Assembly (NCBI GenBank): GCA_003993805.1 | Contig: RSEF01000002.1 | Span: forward strand, 74,398,273 to 74,462,272 | From: Himantopus leucocephalus | Taxonomy: Eukaryota > Chordata > Aves > Charadriiformes > Recurvirostridae | Direction: 5' to 3' | DNA: 64,000 bases | Shown: positions 34,584-48,542 of the stretch, piece by piece | Layout: the number at the start of each line of letters is the position of its first letter | How positions within the stretch are numbered: the stretch's first letter is position 1 | Notes under the pieces: generated by a model | Seen by the model: the letters and a program-made list of their open reading frames with translations, nothing else | What the model was told of the DNA's origin: nothing | Databases searched by the model: none | Made by a program: the position numbers and the translations under genes

Positions 34584-36084
34584 TACCTGAAGAAGTATTC
34601 TGCTGAAGTCCATTAAATGAGATATTCCAGGTGCCTGATAATTAAAAATATTCCAGTAATTTAAATACATGGACTTGTCTGAAAAAATTTAATTAACTTA
34701 CAACTTCAGCTGATTGACGTTCCATGTGACCTTCTCTGCTCTTCACTAGTTTAAGGACTTTTGTGTTATTTGCAGGTTTTGCCACCTTAGAATTCTTTTT
34801 TCCAGGCCATTAATTTAAAAGTCCCATCTGAAGGCTTGGCAATCTTAACACATCCTAGCTATCCATGTTTTACCAGTAGTTTGTGCCTTTTGTCGATTTA
34901 CACTACAGTTTGTAATAACATGTAACGTTCTGGCCATGGAGCATGTCGTGTCTGTGTCATGTGCTGAACGTACGCGGAAGCGCAGGAGGATGCTTCTGTC
35001 CGTCGACCACTTCTTTCTGCAGACTGCTGTGGCTTTGAGTTTTTTTCCATCTCTCTGTCAGTTTCTGACTCAAGACAATATTTTTCTTCTTCCTCAGTCA
35101 GTGGCTAGTGTCTTCCGTAGTCCACTGAGAGCGATTTCTGTCAAAGCTTTTTTCAAAATCCAAGTGCCTTTTACAAGCTCATTCCTTTCCCCTTTTCTTC
35201 CCTGTTTCTTTAACAAAGTTAGAAAATTGTTCCTCCACCTGACCTACTATTTTAGTGACGGTCAGTGACTGAAAAAGCAACGTCCCAAGGCACCTGGTGT
35301 ATCAGAGAGATGCCTTGTAAGAATCGTTATAAACATGCAATATTGCACAGTATTACCATGTAAAATTAATAGTTTACACCCTGGCCCATTTGCTTCAGTG
35401 CTTCAGGCATGTCAGTATGAGAAACACAGCATATAAATCCCCCCCCGGCTTCTCAGTGCCTCATTTTGGAAAACCGCTGAAGAGGTAAGCAGCTAAAGGC
35501 AGTGTGGTACCTCCGAACATGGGAGTGACACAAAGCCCTTGATTTCGGTGTGTCCTCCAACTTTGTAGATGTTTGAATATGCATCTCAAATTTATGCCTC
35601 GGGTTCTAATCAGTAGCAATTGTAGTAATTGTAGTCCAACAGTAGTAATTGTTACAGTACAGTACCTGAAATAGTGAGTCTCCTTTCACCGCCAGATGTT
35701 GAGCATGCAAAGGCTTGCAAGAGCACTGTAATAAAACCAACGACATGTGTTGACTCAAGGAGTTGTATCAAGGAACTACACTTCCTTCTTCTGGTATCTG
35801 AACTTTATCAACAAACAGAGGTCCCAAGCCATTAAAAAGCTTATTTTCAGTGTGATTTCTAATAATTATATTTTTAAAAATCCATGTTTTGATCTTTCCA
35901 TGCACAGTAGGGATGTCCAAGTAGTGTGACAGCTGTAACCTCACCATAGTTTGAGTGAATATGTAATAAGAAACAAGAAGCAACAAACTTAAAGGAAGAA
36001 TAAAGCAAAAGTTAATCATATGCTGGAAGTTGTTCCTGTATGTGCTAGCTGGAGTGGTCAGTAGAACATATTGACAACAGGGTT

Positions 36085-36243
36085 GTCAAGCATTGGAATC
36101 ACCATCCCTGGAGGTATTTAAAAGATAGGTAGATGTGGTGCTTAGGGACATAGTTTAGTAGAGGTGTTGGCAGTGTTAGGTTGATGGTTGGACTAGATCA
36201 TCTTAAAGGTCCCTTCCAACCTAGACAATTCTATGATTCTATG
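36085..36243 (+). mobile_element. CR1 LINE 3' tail, sense orientation
   Basis: A short 5'-truncated CR1 tail. It contains GGAATCACCATCCCTGGAGG, GTGGTGCTTAGGGACATAG, GGTTGGACTAGATCATC and a terminal TTCTATGATTCTATG, the usual CR1 ending with its short tandem terminus. Confidence 0.88.
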
Positions 36244-36993
36244 TTTACTATTTATTATAACTTTTTTCCAAGGTAATTTGCAAGTATTCCAAAATTAATC
36301 CTCACATCTGTCGTGTGGGTTGAGCACAAATTTCTTTTCAGCAAAGCAAAAGTACAGACTTGTGACTCATCAGAAAGGTTTTGTGTTTATTGTGTCTCTC
36401 CAAACCTGGCAGCACTAGAGGCTTCAGTTTGGATACTTTGGCTGATGACGACTGAGACAGGCTCGCGCAGGCAGTGCCTCTCCACCAAGAGTGCTGGAGG
36501 CTCAAGTCAGCTGCCTGTCAATCATATGCTGGCCATAAAAGATCCGCTTGAAAAGCAGGATCTTCCATTAAAAAATAACTTCCATTTCTAAACAAGCCCT
36601 GTGTATACAGCCTTATCTAAAGAATCCTATATTGCCTCCGCTTTGAGATAACAGCGAAATAACCCATAGCCAGGACCACATTTCAGCAGATGAAACAAGC
36701 ACCCTTGTCACAGGTGCTGCCTGCTCAAGGAGGATCTGCCACACATCAAACAGGATCCAGAGCCTGTAAACATGCAGGATGGACGGCTTGTGCATTCCCT
36801 GAGGTACAGCCGAAATGTCTTTCTGTTCTTCTGGTACTTACACCAACCTGCTGACATTACGGTCAAAACAGTTGTTTCAGGCAGCCTTCATTCGGATCCA
36901 TCTCATTCACACATGGAGGAAAAAGGTGGTTTCATTGATTGTTTTATGTCCTTTCATTTGAATGTGGTTAATTCAAAGTCTGAGATTCCTCTT

Positions 36994-37270
36994 CTGAGGA
37001 AAGCTTCTGCAGGTCCTAGAACCAGGTACAGATTTCCAAGCAAAGAAAGGCTGTCGCATGGGTCTTTAAGTAGTCCTTGACACATCAGCCTGAATGGTGA
37101 ATGTTTATCACTTCTTCCTGGTTGTTTTCCTNCTGAGGAAAGCTTCTGCAGGTCCTAGAACCAGGTATAGATTTCCGAGCAAAAAAAAGCTGTCGCATGG
37201 GTCTTTAAGTAGTCCTTGACACATCGGCCTGAATGGTGAATGTTTATCACTTCTTCCTGGTTGTTTTCCT
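36994..37270 (+). repeat. N-linked duplication, 138 bp copies
   Basis: Positions 36994-37131 and 37133-37270 are equal in length and about 96% identical, with the N at 37132 exactly between them. This is probably a false duplication. Confidence 0.92.
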
Positions 37271-40200
37271 TGCAGTACTTTAAGGCATGGGTACTCTGTA
37301 GGCAGGAGACCCAGTTCTGTTCTTTGCTTGATTTATTTCAAATTTACACTAAAATTGGAATAAAATATATGCAGAATCGATTAATTATATCTAAATTAAG
37401 TGTCAGACTGACTAAATATCAAGTGAACAAGTGCCGCATCATAACCCTGGGTTTCCTCTCTCTCCTGCTCCCATCGTCCAAAACATGCTTAGCCCTTGCC
37501 CGTTACTGTCCTACTGTTTGTGGAGGGCAGTGTAAAACCCCAAGGTACTCTTTCAAAGTTGAGTCACTCTTCCCAAAGAATTTTGTATTTCTTGAAGATA
37601 ATATTGTAACTTGGATAAAAAGTATATCCGATTTGCAGGGCATCTTGCTGGTGTGAGAGAAAAGGTGCTTTCCTCTTTTTCTAGGGGGTGAGGCGCATGC
37701 CTGACTTACGCTGCGTCAAGTGCCCTGTGGCAGTGGGAACGGCGGTTAAAAGCCTACCTTGTATTATTGATTTAGCAATATGATCTGCTTGCCATCACAG
37801 GCTCTGCGTAGTGCTTTGTACACATGAAAAGCAAGTAGTTACAACTCAGTTTCTCTTGTTTGCGGGGCTTGAGTGTTCTTTAGTGTAAAAGAAAGTCAGA
37901 CCCTGAGGCAATTGTGAGTTTTGAGTACGTGAAATCATCTATCAGTATAAATAATACAAGTTCAGTAAGCAATATGTGTGGATGAATACATCTTTAATAT
38001 TATAAAAACAGAGTAAGATTCTCCTTTCCTCTTCTCAAGCAGGAAGATGAGTAGCAGAATACGTGGAATAAGAGAGACTTTATTTACCTTGAAGTTTTGT
38101 AGAGAACTGAGGCTTCAGAGAGGTGTTTGCTGGTGACTGACTGTCTTTAAGAGGAATGTTATGACCTGCAACAGAGCATGAGGAGCTGACAGTAGCCCCT
38201 GGTGAAGGGTTTTCAATTAAGACTGGGCTTGATAGAAACAGGAATTTTTGTGGGTTATGCCACTGGCTGAATGTTCCCTGGCTACCCTTGGTACCTCCCT
38301 GTTTCATGATCAAATGACATGTTCCTCTGCATGAGATGGAGGAAGAAAACAGATTAAGCTGTTCAAAGGTTGGTGGTATGATGTTCTGCACTGTCAGTGA
38401 CTGCTGCTGCTCCAGCCGCTTTGCAAACTACTGCTGTTTTCCTATGGGATGCCACGCTGGAGTCAGTATAGCTCAGGGACAACTCCAGCATTATGCCCAG
38501 ATAACTGATTGTCTTTCCTTTGTTTCCAGAACATTTCTCATCTCTCTTGAAGAAGAAGTCATTGCCATAGGTCCGTCTGGGAAGAGGAAAAGAAGACAAA
38601 TAGGCAGTTCTAGAATAGCTGCCCTTGTATGGTTGGCTGCTTACGTTTTCTATAAAATGTAAGTTGTTCAAAATGTACTGAACTATAACTGCCTAATTAT
38701 AAGATTTTTAATTGTTTTCTACATGCAGAGCTTTATCAAATTGTGTTCAAGCTCATAATCAAAATATTTGATTTAATACCTTTTAGTAGTAGTCACACAT
38801 ACGGTCTATATATCTTGGCGAGAGGGCAATCAAGGAAGGGCGGTTTGTTTTTAACACATAGACTGAGCCTTCAGAGAAAAACTAGCATGTTTAGTTTTGT
38901 TAAACTGTTTGAGATACCTGCACTTTTCCTTGAGAACATCAGCATGGAAAATTAATTTCTCTCTGGCTGAATGCCTAAAGCTACAGTAACTGATTTGGTC
39001 GTATTTACTCAAGGATTAGATCAGAAATGTAGGTATCTAATACTTTCCTAGCACACTAAATGTGCTAGAAACACACTCACATTTCACTAGATAAGATTAA
39101 ATCCTGTCTACAAAAAGAGCAACTTTTCTCATGGAGAATTATGATTCCAAAATCTCTGATAGCTAAAGCAGTTTAGAACAAACTGAAATGGCAAGGACAA
39201 AGTCACTGCTCCTAAAACAGAAGTTTCTGCTTGTGACCCATTTGGACACATAAGGAGAACTACAGAAAAGCTGATGAAACTATACTGGCTACAGGCATCC
39301 AAAACAAACTCCACAGATCCGACCACAGCCCCTCTTCTTATCTTGGAAAGGGGTAGTGGTAATAAGTTTGTTCAACACAGTGCTTAATATGCATGATGTT
39401 TTGATGTCTTGCTCCACCAAGCAGGAGTTAAACAGATCACTCAGGGCAAGCTAGAAAAATCTAATTTAGCTAAATCGTTGTCTAGCCAAAATAGTTATAT
39501 TTAATCACTGTTACCTGCAGCCCTCTCATTTTTTGTGTCTCTGCAGAAATACAGTTGTACCCATTTCCAAAGAGTTTCTAGACAACTCTCTGTGTTCAGG
39601 GGAATGATGGCATGCTTCTCTGCTTAGTTTTGGCCTCCATGATGACTTCATCTTGTTTGAAGATTTGTCTTTTCTTGGGTTTTGTGACAGTATTGTTTTC
39701 TGTTTCCTCTCTCTTTTCCTGCCTTCTTTGCCCATGAGTGCTCTCCCTTCCTTCTCCTTGGTTTCTAGGGAAATGTCCCACCATGTTCTCTGTCTTTGGC
39801 CTTCTCACCGTATAGCCAAATGCTTCCTGAGCACTTCATGAAGCTCTTTCCTCCTGAACACTGTCTTTTATTCTCTAGGTTATGGCGTGACCCCGTGTTT
39901 TAAAGTGCGTGACTTTATATTTGACTTGGATAAAATGTCCAGCTTACCAAGGAATTAGCATCCTCTAAAATATTTGCCATTCTGATGACCTTTGCCTTAT
40001 TTGTGAGTATTACTATCAACAGAAAGGTGTAAGTATTGACAGCCCCTTCTGAGAGCTCCTCTCACTGCAGACTTGTTGCTCCCCGTTGAGTAACATTTTG
40101 CAGTGGGGAGCGTGGTGTGCCTGTGGTCCCTGATCCCCACAGCAGCCCCAGGTGGGGTCTCCCAGCCAGGGTAATTTACAGGTGCTCTCACGCTCTTCAG

Positions 40201-43200
40201 TTGAGTGAGTGACCAGTTTGCTTCCAGTCAGTCGACAGATTAAGAACAAGAGACCTGGCCAGGCAGCATCTCTCCTGCAGTGTACCCTAGGTCCTGCAGC
40301 AGACACACGCATGTTGCTGGAATCAGGTACCTTTTTTTAGATGGATTCTCCCTTTGTTTGTATAGATAGACACCCTGGCTCCTCCAGACCATGCGCCTAT
40401 CTTCATGCCTTTCTACCTTGGATGTTTCTTCTCTTCCCCTCACAAATTCTTGTGCTCTACTGCAGACCATGCCTGGTTACCCTTCTTCTTGTCCTACCCT
40501 GCTGCTCCCACCTTATCTATTTTACAAATTACTTTCCTTAACTGTCTCCAAACTTTCTTCCTACCAGTGCTGAGCTGAGGGCGTGCAGTAAAGTCCTGGC
40601 TGTAGACCTATTCCTTTTGTGACCCTAAGGGAACTATGGCCAGTAGTTATGTTTCTGTGTGTCTTGGATGGTTTGTCATGTACGTGAAGTAGAAAGAGGG
40701 TTAAATGTTAGCCTGAAATAGAAAGAAACACAATGAGCAGTTAACATGGGGTTTTTTTTGATTTATTTAATTTATCACATGATATCTAGAGAGTTAGCTT
40801 TATAATCCATAGAGTAGATAGTGTAATACAGCAATTTCTCCATTGATATGCTTCCATAGCAAAAGAAGGGAAACACTGAGAAGTACGTGTATAAAAATGT
40901 AAGATAAAGCAGTAAGATGAAGAGTTAAAAATGAAGAAAGAAGGTGTTGGCTTGGTGAAAGATAGAAAGAAAAAAGTCCTTGTACCAGAAGTGCAAAACT
41001 GTAGGTAGTAGGACAGAAGAGCCAAGTTTGAAGGGAGAGAGTAGCATAAGGCAAGCATGTGTGCTTAATCCTAATCAGCTAGCTCCCATTTGAAAGGGTG
41101 GCTATTTCCTTTATTCTTGAATCTGGACGTTCCTCTTTGCTTCTGTGAAACCATAAATACTGCATTTGACATCAGCTGTTACAGAGAAAAGAAGTTCATT
41201 ACTGGTCCAAAACATCCAAATTAGATTATGTGACATACTGAAAGTATAAAACAAACATTAAGTAATGGCAGCACTGTCAGTTAGAATTATAGTCCTCCGT
41301 AGTTTTGGGTCTTCTTTTCTAAAGAGAGGTGGTGTCACAGTTCAGAAGAGAAAAACGAAAGGAAAAAAATTGCTCTTATTGGTCCCCTAAATTGCAGCTG
41401 GCTTCGAAAGGGCAACATCAGAGTCCAGCTTTTCTTTGGGTGGATATTGGAGGATGCTGGTTATGAGCCACCAGAAGGGTACAGGGCAGATCAGGCAGAA
41501 AGTGCTGATTAAAAAATAATTAAAAACAGTTTTCTTGCTATACAGCATGTTGAGTTGGCCAGAAACTACGAGTGAGTAACCCTGTCTACACAAGTGTTTT
41601 TTGTGGGTTCTTTTTTCTAATCTGCATTCACCTTCTGGGTATCCCAGGACATCTGAAAATTCTTCTCATGCCTGCAGCCCCCGTTTCTTGTGCTTGGTTG
41701 GTTTTACTTAGGGTATGCTGAGAAATCACAGGGGCTCTGTAATATGTCAAATATCACAATGGACCAGCATTCGTACTGGCAGATAAAAGCAGCTGCAGGT
41801 TACTTAAGAGGGTGTGTGCAGTGTAATGGAAGAGAATTCAACCATGGAAAAAAACAGCCTCCAGTATTCCATCATTAAGAGGAACAGACTAAAGCAGCTG
41901 CAGAATTAATAGACAGGAAATTCTTTCTTTATGATCCATCAAATCTTCAATCTATATTATCCTATTCTTCCTAACAACTTCTAATTGCATAACTGAATTT
42001 CCCTGTTTATTAATTTTGCAGCATAGTGACTTACAATTGAGAGTAAATTGCCTGAAAGCGAAATTCTGTCTCATTTGCCCAAACCATAAGAATCAGAGGA
42101 CCACGGACTGCGTAGCGTTTCCAGCAATTATATATTCCTTTCCTGCAGCCAGTGGAGAGAGCAACCATTGAACCCGGGGTTTGCGGCCACGGTGGTCAGA
42201 GTCCCACAGAGATAGTGGTCGGCCGACACAATGAGCATACGTTTCCTCCAGAAAGAAGAGCGCTCACTTGCCATGAGATTGCTCTTTCCTTACGGCTGTG
42301 CCATTTTCTCGTCTGTCAAACTCGTAACATTTTGTGGGTGGCAAAATGATGTAATTTTATTCAACAGCTTGCAGTAATTTCCACTCCCAACCCTTCATGA
42401 GAGGTACAAATTACTGAAGAAAAAGGGCTATAAGCTTACAGATGGCAGTATCGCTTTTCCTTTCCATTGAGATCACAATATCCTTCTTTCTAGCTGAATG
42501 ACAATTGTGCTGTCACTAAAATTACATAATGCTACGTCCCCGGAGGGGTTGTAGTTTGGGATTCAAAGGACAGCTGTCAAAATACAACTCGCTCTAATCT
42601 GAGCTTTGGAAGTCTCTTAGGGGGTCATACATATGAGTTTGTCTCTTTTTTGGTGGGTTATAGATAGAGCTAACAGTGGAATGTAAATGAGAAAACTACA
42701 TTTACATGGCAAGTTAAGTGATACACCTGAGATATAAACGACACACTGAAATAACTGGCAGTTGCTGTAAATCATGGGGTCCAAAACCAGGGCTAACACA
42801 AACGGCAGCGCTACACTGACCCAGGGGAGTTTGGTAGCCTATAGTAAAACTGGCTTTTCCCTTTGTTTTGTATACTATCACACCATACAATGTGTAGTAA
42901 AAGCTGCTCTGATTTCCCAGGTTTTGTCCGATGTCTCAAAGTCAGCTGTGCTGCAGTACCCTCCACTGCTGTGCGCTGGCTCCGAGCGCCTGCCAATTAC
43001 TATGAATGAGCATTACATAGGAGAGTCTCAGCCTTTGAATGTAATTGGAAGGGAAAAATTCATGTAGTTTTAGAAGATTTCCCCAAATAAGAGAAAAAAA
43101 AAAAAGAGGAAAAAGGTTGGAAAAAGCAACTTGGTTTGGATAAGCGTCACGGTTTAGTCCTGGCAGGCACCTGAGCCCCGCACAGCCACTTGCCCATTTT

Positions 43201-44964
43201 CCCCGCAGTGGGATGGGGCAGAGAATCAGAAGGGTAAAAGTGAGAAAACTCCTGGGTTGACATAAAGACAGTTTAAGAGGTAAAGCAAAAGGTCTGCGTA
43301 CAAGCAAAGCAAGATAAGGAATTCATTCACTGCTTGCCATCAGCAGGAAGATGTTCAGCCATCTCCAGGAAAACAGGGCTCCATCACACGAACCGGTGAG
43401 TTGGGAAGACCAACGCCATAACTGTGAATGTCCCCTCTCCTCCTTCTTTCTCCTGTGGTCAGTCGGGGTCTGCTGTGGTGGCTGTGTTTCCTCCCAGCCC
43501 ACTCGCTGGCAGGGCAGCATGAGAAGCAGAAAAGGCCTTGACGTGTGTAAGTGCTGCTCAGCAACAGCTACAACATCGCTGTGTTATCAACACTGTTTTC
43601 AGCACAAACGCAAACACAGCACTGTAGGAGCTACTGTGAAGAACGTTAACTCCATCCCAGCCAAAACCAGTACAGTAAATCAAATATGTGGCCACATTTC
43701 CATTTGAAGGAATGGAACAGAATCAGAGCAATTTTTATGAGGGCCACAGCGACTCCCGAAAGGTTATTTTTATTCCATCTAAAACTGAGCATTGCAAAGA
43801 AGTGTGCACACGCCATTCTCACAAGATGAAAAAGATTTAGTTAAAATATTTCTAAATGGCAGAAGGCAGCGAAGGCCAACATTGCCGATGCAGGTCTTAA
43901 AACAGTAAACCTGGAGGCTCGGCTTTTCCCGCTCAAACTCCTGCGTTAGCTGGGCTGGATGACGCGTCTGGTATTTCTTCCCTGAGGGTCTCAGGCAGCT
44001 TCTTGTTTTCCCTCACTTCTCCCAGACAGTAGCATCCTCTGCTGCCACAACTTCAGCTGCTGCTGTAAAATATGTTTCAGAAACAGGAAGCTCTGAGGAA
44101 AACAAGCCTGGCTCTAATGTAAAGTCCTTGAAATGGGGGGAAAATATAAGCGCGGAACGGGAAGCCGAGAAAAACAGAGAAACAAAGTTGTTTCTGAGGG
44201 TCATTTTCCCCACCTGCAAATAGTCCTGTATTACTTGAGTGGTATACAAGAGAAAAAAGCGTGGTACCGAGGTGTGTGTGGATCAGGCTTTGGTTTGCAG
44301 AGCACCTATTTCTGGACTTTATCAAGCAGGGAAGTCACTTGCTGTAGGTTGCTTTGGTTGCCAGTAAGCAAATCACATTTAAAAAACCCCAAACAAATTA
44401 AATGCATAGATAATATCATCTTTTCATGTCAGGGCCACAGAAGGGAAGTAGTTGTCTGTGACACGAATGGAAAGGGAAACACCTGCAAAACAGTCAAACT
44501 CTTGGAGAAGATGCTAGTCCCGTTTTAGGGATGCATTTAACGCCGGGGATAAGGCGACTGCGACGTACAGGCATTAAAACACATTTGCTGCTCAGCTGCG
44601 TGTGAATGGACGAGAGGATGATGGATTACTTTTTTATTTGCCAGTCTGGCTTGTGCAGAAGATTTGTGGGATGGTACCCTTGAATGAATGGGAGCTGTTG
44701 GCTTGTTTAGTCTAGCAGAACAAAAGCCGAGAAAGGATGCCACCGCCACCTCTAAATACTGTCAGAGAGAGGAAAGGAGTATTTCATCTAAAGGACAATG
44801 TTGGCACAGGAACGCCCTGGTATGAATGAGCTATAAATAAATAAATATAGGCTGACTATGAAAAAAGTTCATAATCCTAGACAAGGAACTAACTTTCACC
44901 GTGGTGTAGGCAAAAAAACCCAACAACTCTCGTTGGTTTTAAAACAGAGCTAAGGCAGTTTACA

Positions 44965-45050
44965 AACAGGACTGTGGGATGCTATTATCTGGCAGAACAA
45001 GGACTAAACTCTATGACCTCTGAGGTCCTTTCCTTTGGTCCTACAAAACG
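44965..45050 (+). mobile_element. Possible decayed CR1 tail
   Basis: The segment ACTAAACTCTATGACCTCTG followed by AGGTCCTTTCC and CCTACAAAACG resembles the CR1 3' end (GGACTAGATGACCTCTGAGG then TCCCTTCC) with several substitutions. The match is short and the boundaries are approximate. Confidence 0.4.
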
Positions 45051-45855
45051 TTTACATCAGGCCTATGCAATGCACAGCCTCCCTGACCGTACGCCATCCA
45101 CCAAGGACTTTCTTTGGCCCAGCACAACATGTGGATAAAGAACTTGTTTGTGCTCTGCAGACCAAAGCATCCACCGGGAACGAGCCTGAGCATCTCAGCC
45201 AGTGGGATCCGGTTGCCTGGGGAGTTAAGAGGCGGTGGGCCGGGTTTGGGGTATCAGGATTATTCCTCTGCAAAGATTTTGAGATTAGTTGTGCTTCCAG
45301 AATCGAGGTCGAGAGCACCGAGGAGTTTGGGAGATGGTGTACGTGGGCTGTAGGATTCACTGGGAGTCATAACCAGCGCTGACTGTTGACATCCAGGGGT
45401 GAGACCCTCTTGCTGATAAACAATGCAGGTTAATTGCTGTGTGTTGACCATTTTTGCTTGATTAGGTGGTTAGTTTAGATCAGTTGTTGCAAACATCAGC
45501 TACCACCCATAGCCTGATGGGCTTTGGTGCTTTTTTCCCCCGGATATATGTTGTCACCCAGAACAAGGTGCTGTGAACATCTGACCAGTGAGGAGCAATT
45601 GCAGCAAGCATAAGCAGTCGTGGCTGATCCATCCCTGAGCAGTAGCTGCTGGCGACTCTTCACCCTTGGGACCGTTTGCCCCAGGTCCTACCTGCTCAGC
45701 TGCTCCATGGTGATGCTCGGGTGCTTAGCCTGGGACAGGCACCTGGGAAGTTCGGCTCCTGGGTATCAGTTGCTGGCGGCTAGGAGGAAACCCCTGCTGA
45801 TGAGCAGGGACTGATTATCCTTGGGAAAACATCTGAGGCATGGGAGGCAGAGGCT

Positions 45856-45894
45856 GGATGGCTGGAGCAGCCCAAGGCCGGATGGCTGGAGCAG
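45856..45894 (+). repeat. Short tandem repeat, 24 bp period
   Basis: GGATGGCTGGAGCAG occurs at 45856 and again at 45880, two copies with a nine-base spacer. Confidence 0.8.
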
Positions 45895-47379
45895 CAGGAG
45901 GCCAGGCGATGTTGGTGTGCTGCACTGGGGGATCGTGTGGGTGCAGAAGAAGGGTAAGAGGATTACAAGGTGGAAATTGAGAGTGAGAGCAAGGGAATGG
46001 GGACATTGGTGACTGGCTGAAGTCTTCTGCATGTCACCGCCTTATCTGATGTGCCTTCACCTTGTGTGATGGGACATGAGTACGGCTTGGGTTGTGTGAA
46101 ACCTCTGTGGGTGTTCTTCCAAGTAAACTTGGAGAGACAGCAGTTGCCACCAGGCTACCTGCAAAGCTTCTTCAACAGTTCTTCTCTCCACCCTTGCTGT
46201 GTTCCCAGTGCAGTCAATAGAAGTAGGAGAGCTAAAAAGAAAGTTTATCAGCTCCAAAGGCAGCGGGAGCAGGGAGCAGGGAGCTGGAGTGAGGTGGTGG
46301 ACAGGGTAATTGAGTTTTAACGAAGATGCAAAACAGCAAGCAGGAAGCACTAATTTACATAAGCAATATTAATCTTATTAGCATTTTATGGAGAGGAAAA
46401 AGGTATTCTCAGAGAAAGATTTATTCTTATGGGCAGGTCTGACCTGGCAGTACTTCTTGCTAATCACTGAGAGCTTAACTGTAATCTGTACCTGTCCATC
46501 TCGGGAACGTCGAACTATTGTACTGGCGTTTCTACTGAAAGCGATGCTCTATTTCTGTCATTTTTATGCGGTCTGTATCTTAGATGGAAACCACATTTAC
46601 GAAAAAAGATTTCAAAACAGCTTTTAATGAATCTATTTTTAATGAAGGCAAGAGGATTGTTTAATATTCTTATTTAATTAAAGTCTATTTTTAAACTTGT
46701 TATATGTACAGAGAAGAAGCAGACCAAAAATACACTTGTCCAGAAAAGAAACCAGCTTACTTAACAAGAGGAGGTACTTTCTGTGGTTAGACAACTCACC
46801 TGGTTGTATCGGGACACTGTTCTTCAAGGTCTGAGAATTAGTCATTCTCACCCTCGCTGCTACTGCTTTTTTTTTTAAGGGGGTCTGTTGGCATTTTTTC
46901 ATATGCTGGAGGGGAGAAATAATCTGTGCTTGCCTTCTTTTTATCTTTTTTCTTTTTGAATTCATTATTAGTCAATCACTTGGTTTGAAGAGCACAGAAA
47001 TAAATCATGTTTGAACAAAAGGTTACTGGTGTCAAAGGATAGATTTGTACTTAAATTCTGATTCTGGTGTTTAGCTTCCTTACTTCTCTAGACAAACTAG
47101 GTTTGTCTTTTTTCCTAGCTTGGCAGTAGATGTAGTTTGAGTATTTTGTAATTGTTTGACATATACGTAGTAAGGATTTTTGGAAGCCTGGTTTTAAGGC
47201 AGGAAGTAGCTTTCAAAAGTAATTTAAAATTTTTAAAGAAAAGATATCTATAATTTTCATTTTTACTTTTTTTTTGTTTAATAAGTGATTTTTTTTTTTA
47301 TTTTTTTTTAAATAATGATGGCCTTTGCAAAGATGCTGTAGCATTAAAGTGAGCTGAGTGACCAGAGCCAACATTTGCT

Positions 47380-48172
47380 CCAAGTAGAAACTGGCCCGGG
47401 CGGTGGGACGGGTGTTGCAGGACGCGTACAGGGTCAGTGCAGGGAGCTCCTACCTGGCGCCAGTCCTGGGAAGGAGATAGTGTTGGAGGGAAGCCTTCAG
47501 AGAAGGGATGATGTGGGGAAGGAGGAGTCTGGAAGAGACAGTATGGAGCGAAGCCCACCTGCCTGGACACACGAGCGCGCTTGAGCGCCAGCGGCAGCTT
47601 GCCAGGGAGCGGGAGGGTGCCCTGGGGACGAGCCCTGGTGTCTGTCACAGGACGAGAGAAGTCTGCGGAGGTGGCCGTGCGAGGAGCAAAGGCCACCCTT
47701 GGGTGCCTGCATCTGCCAGCCCGCACGCCTGCCTGATGATTTACTGAGCCGCCCGGCATTTTCATCAAAACGCGCTTCCCCGTTAAGGCGGGTGAGCCAC
47801 TGGTTTTTACCCACTTTGCTATCCCAAACTCAAGGACTTGCAGTTCAAAACTAACCTGAAATTAATTAAAATCGGAGCAATTATAGAAATACAACCCCCT
47901 CTCCTGCATTATATGAGCTTGCAGCTATCTCATGCTGATTATCTTTTAGTGTTATTTGCTACTCCTATTATTACTATTTACTGATGTTAACGTTGCTGCG
48001 ATGCGAGCGTCCCCCCAGCAGTGCCAGTGCCTGTCCCCATCCCCATCCCCATCCCTGGGAAGCGGGTGGGAGGCGTGGGGTGGGAGAGCCAAAGGATGGA
48101 CACCTCTGCCCGGCCGGGCTCTGCGCAGACAGAGAGGACCTGGGCGGTGGGGCTTCCTCCCAGAGGCACAGC
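47380..48172 (+). promoter_or_regulatory. GC-rich region upstream of TXNDC5
   Basis: GC and CpG rise around 47390-47770 and again at 47995-48172, separated by an AT-rich stretch. A (CCCCAT)3 microsatellite lies at 48035-48055. This may be the shore of the TXNDC5 CpG island or an upstream promoter; there is no recognisable exon. Confidence 0.35.
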
Positions 48173-48272
48173 NNNNNNNNNNNNNNNNNNNNNNNNNNNN
48201 NNNNNNNNNNNNNNNNNNNNNNNNNNNNNNNNNNNNNNNNNNNNNNNNNNNNNNNNNNNNNNNNNNNNNNNN
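48173..48272. other. Assembly gap of exactly 100 N
   Basis: A conventional fixed-length gap of unknown true size, 270 bases before the TXNDC5 start codon. GC-rich sequence on the left meets an AT-rich stretch on the right, so promoter sequence is probably missing. Confidence 0.98.
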
Positions 48273-48542
48273 TTAACTATTATAAATAAAATAATGTAGA
48301 AGATATACATATTGTATCTTAATTTTTTTATTTCCAGGAAGGAGGGGTGCGGGGCGCGTGCGTGTGCGCGTGCAGGGGGGTGCCCGAGTGCCCGGCGCGT
48401 GCCCGGGGTGGGGTGGGGGGAGGCGGGGGGCGGGGGCCGGCCCGGCCCGGGCGGGGCGAGGCGGGGCGGGAGGCGGCAGCTGCCGCTGCCGCCGCCGCTG
48501 CCGCCGCTCGGGGCTTTGGTCGCTCGTTCGCTCGGCGCTGCG

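Larger units (their letters stand above)
17906..36084. other. Intergenic, first part
   Basis: AT-rich sequence between the two genes. It holds A/T and G/T simple repeats (21737, 26181, 29408, 34519), three of the five N-linked duplications (25225, 25633, 32352), and no exon I can defend. Open frames here, including those around 30000-30420 and 32188-33004, overlap one another on both strands and match nothing I recognise. Confidence 0.5.
36244..47379. other. Intergenic, second part
   Basis: Mostly AT-rich unique sequence. It holds the N-linked duplication at 36994-37270, a possible degenerate CR1 tail near 44965-45050, and a small tandem repeat at 45856-45894. No gene is recognised. Confidence 0.5.

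Noticed and set aside
43321..43707. Overlapping open frames on both strands near 43.4-43.7 kb
   Set aside because: There is no recognisable domain, no splice support, and mutually overlapping frames indicate chance.
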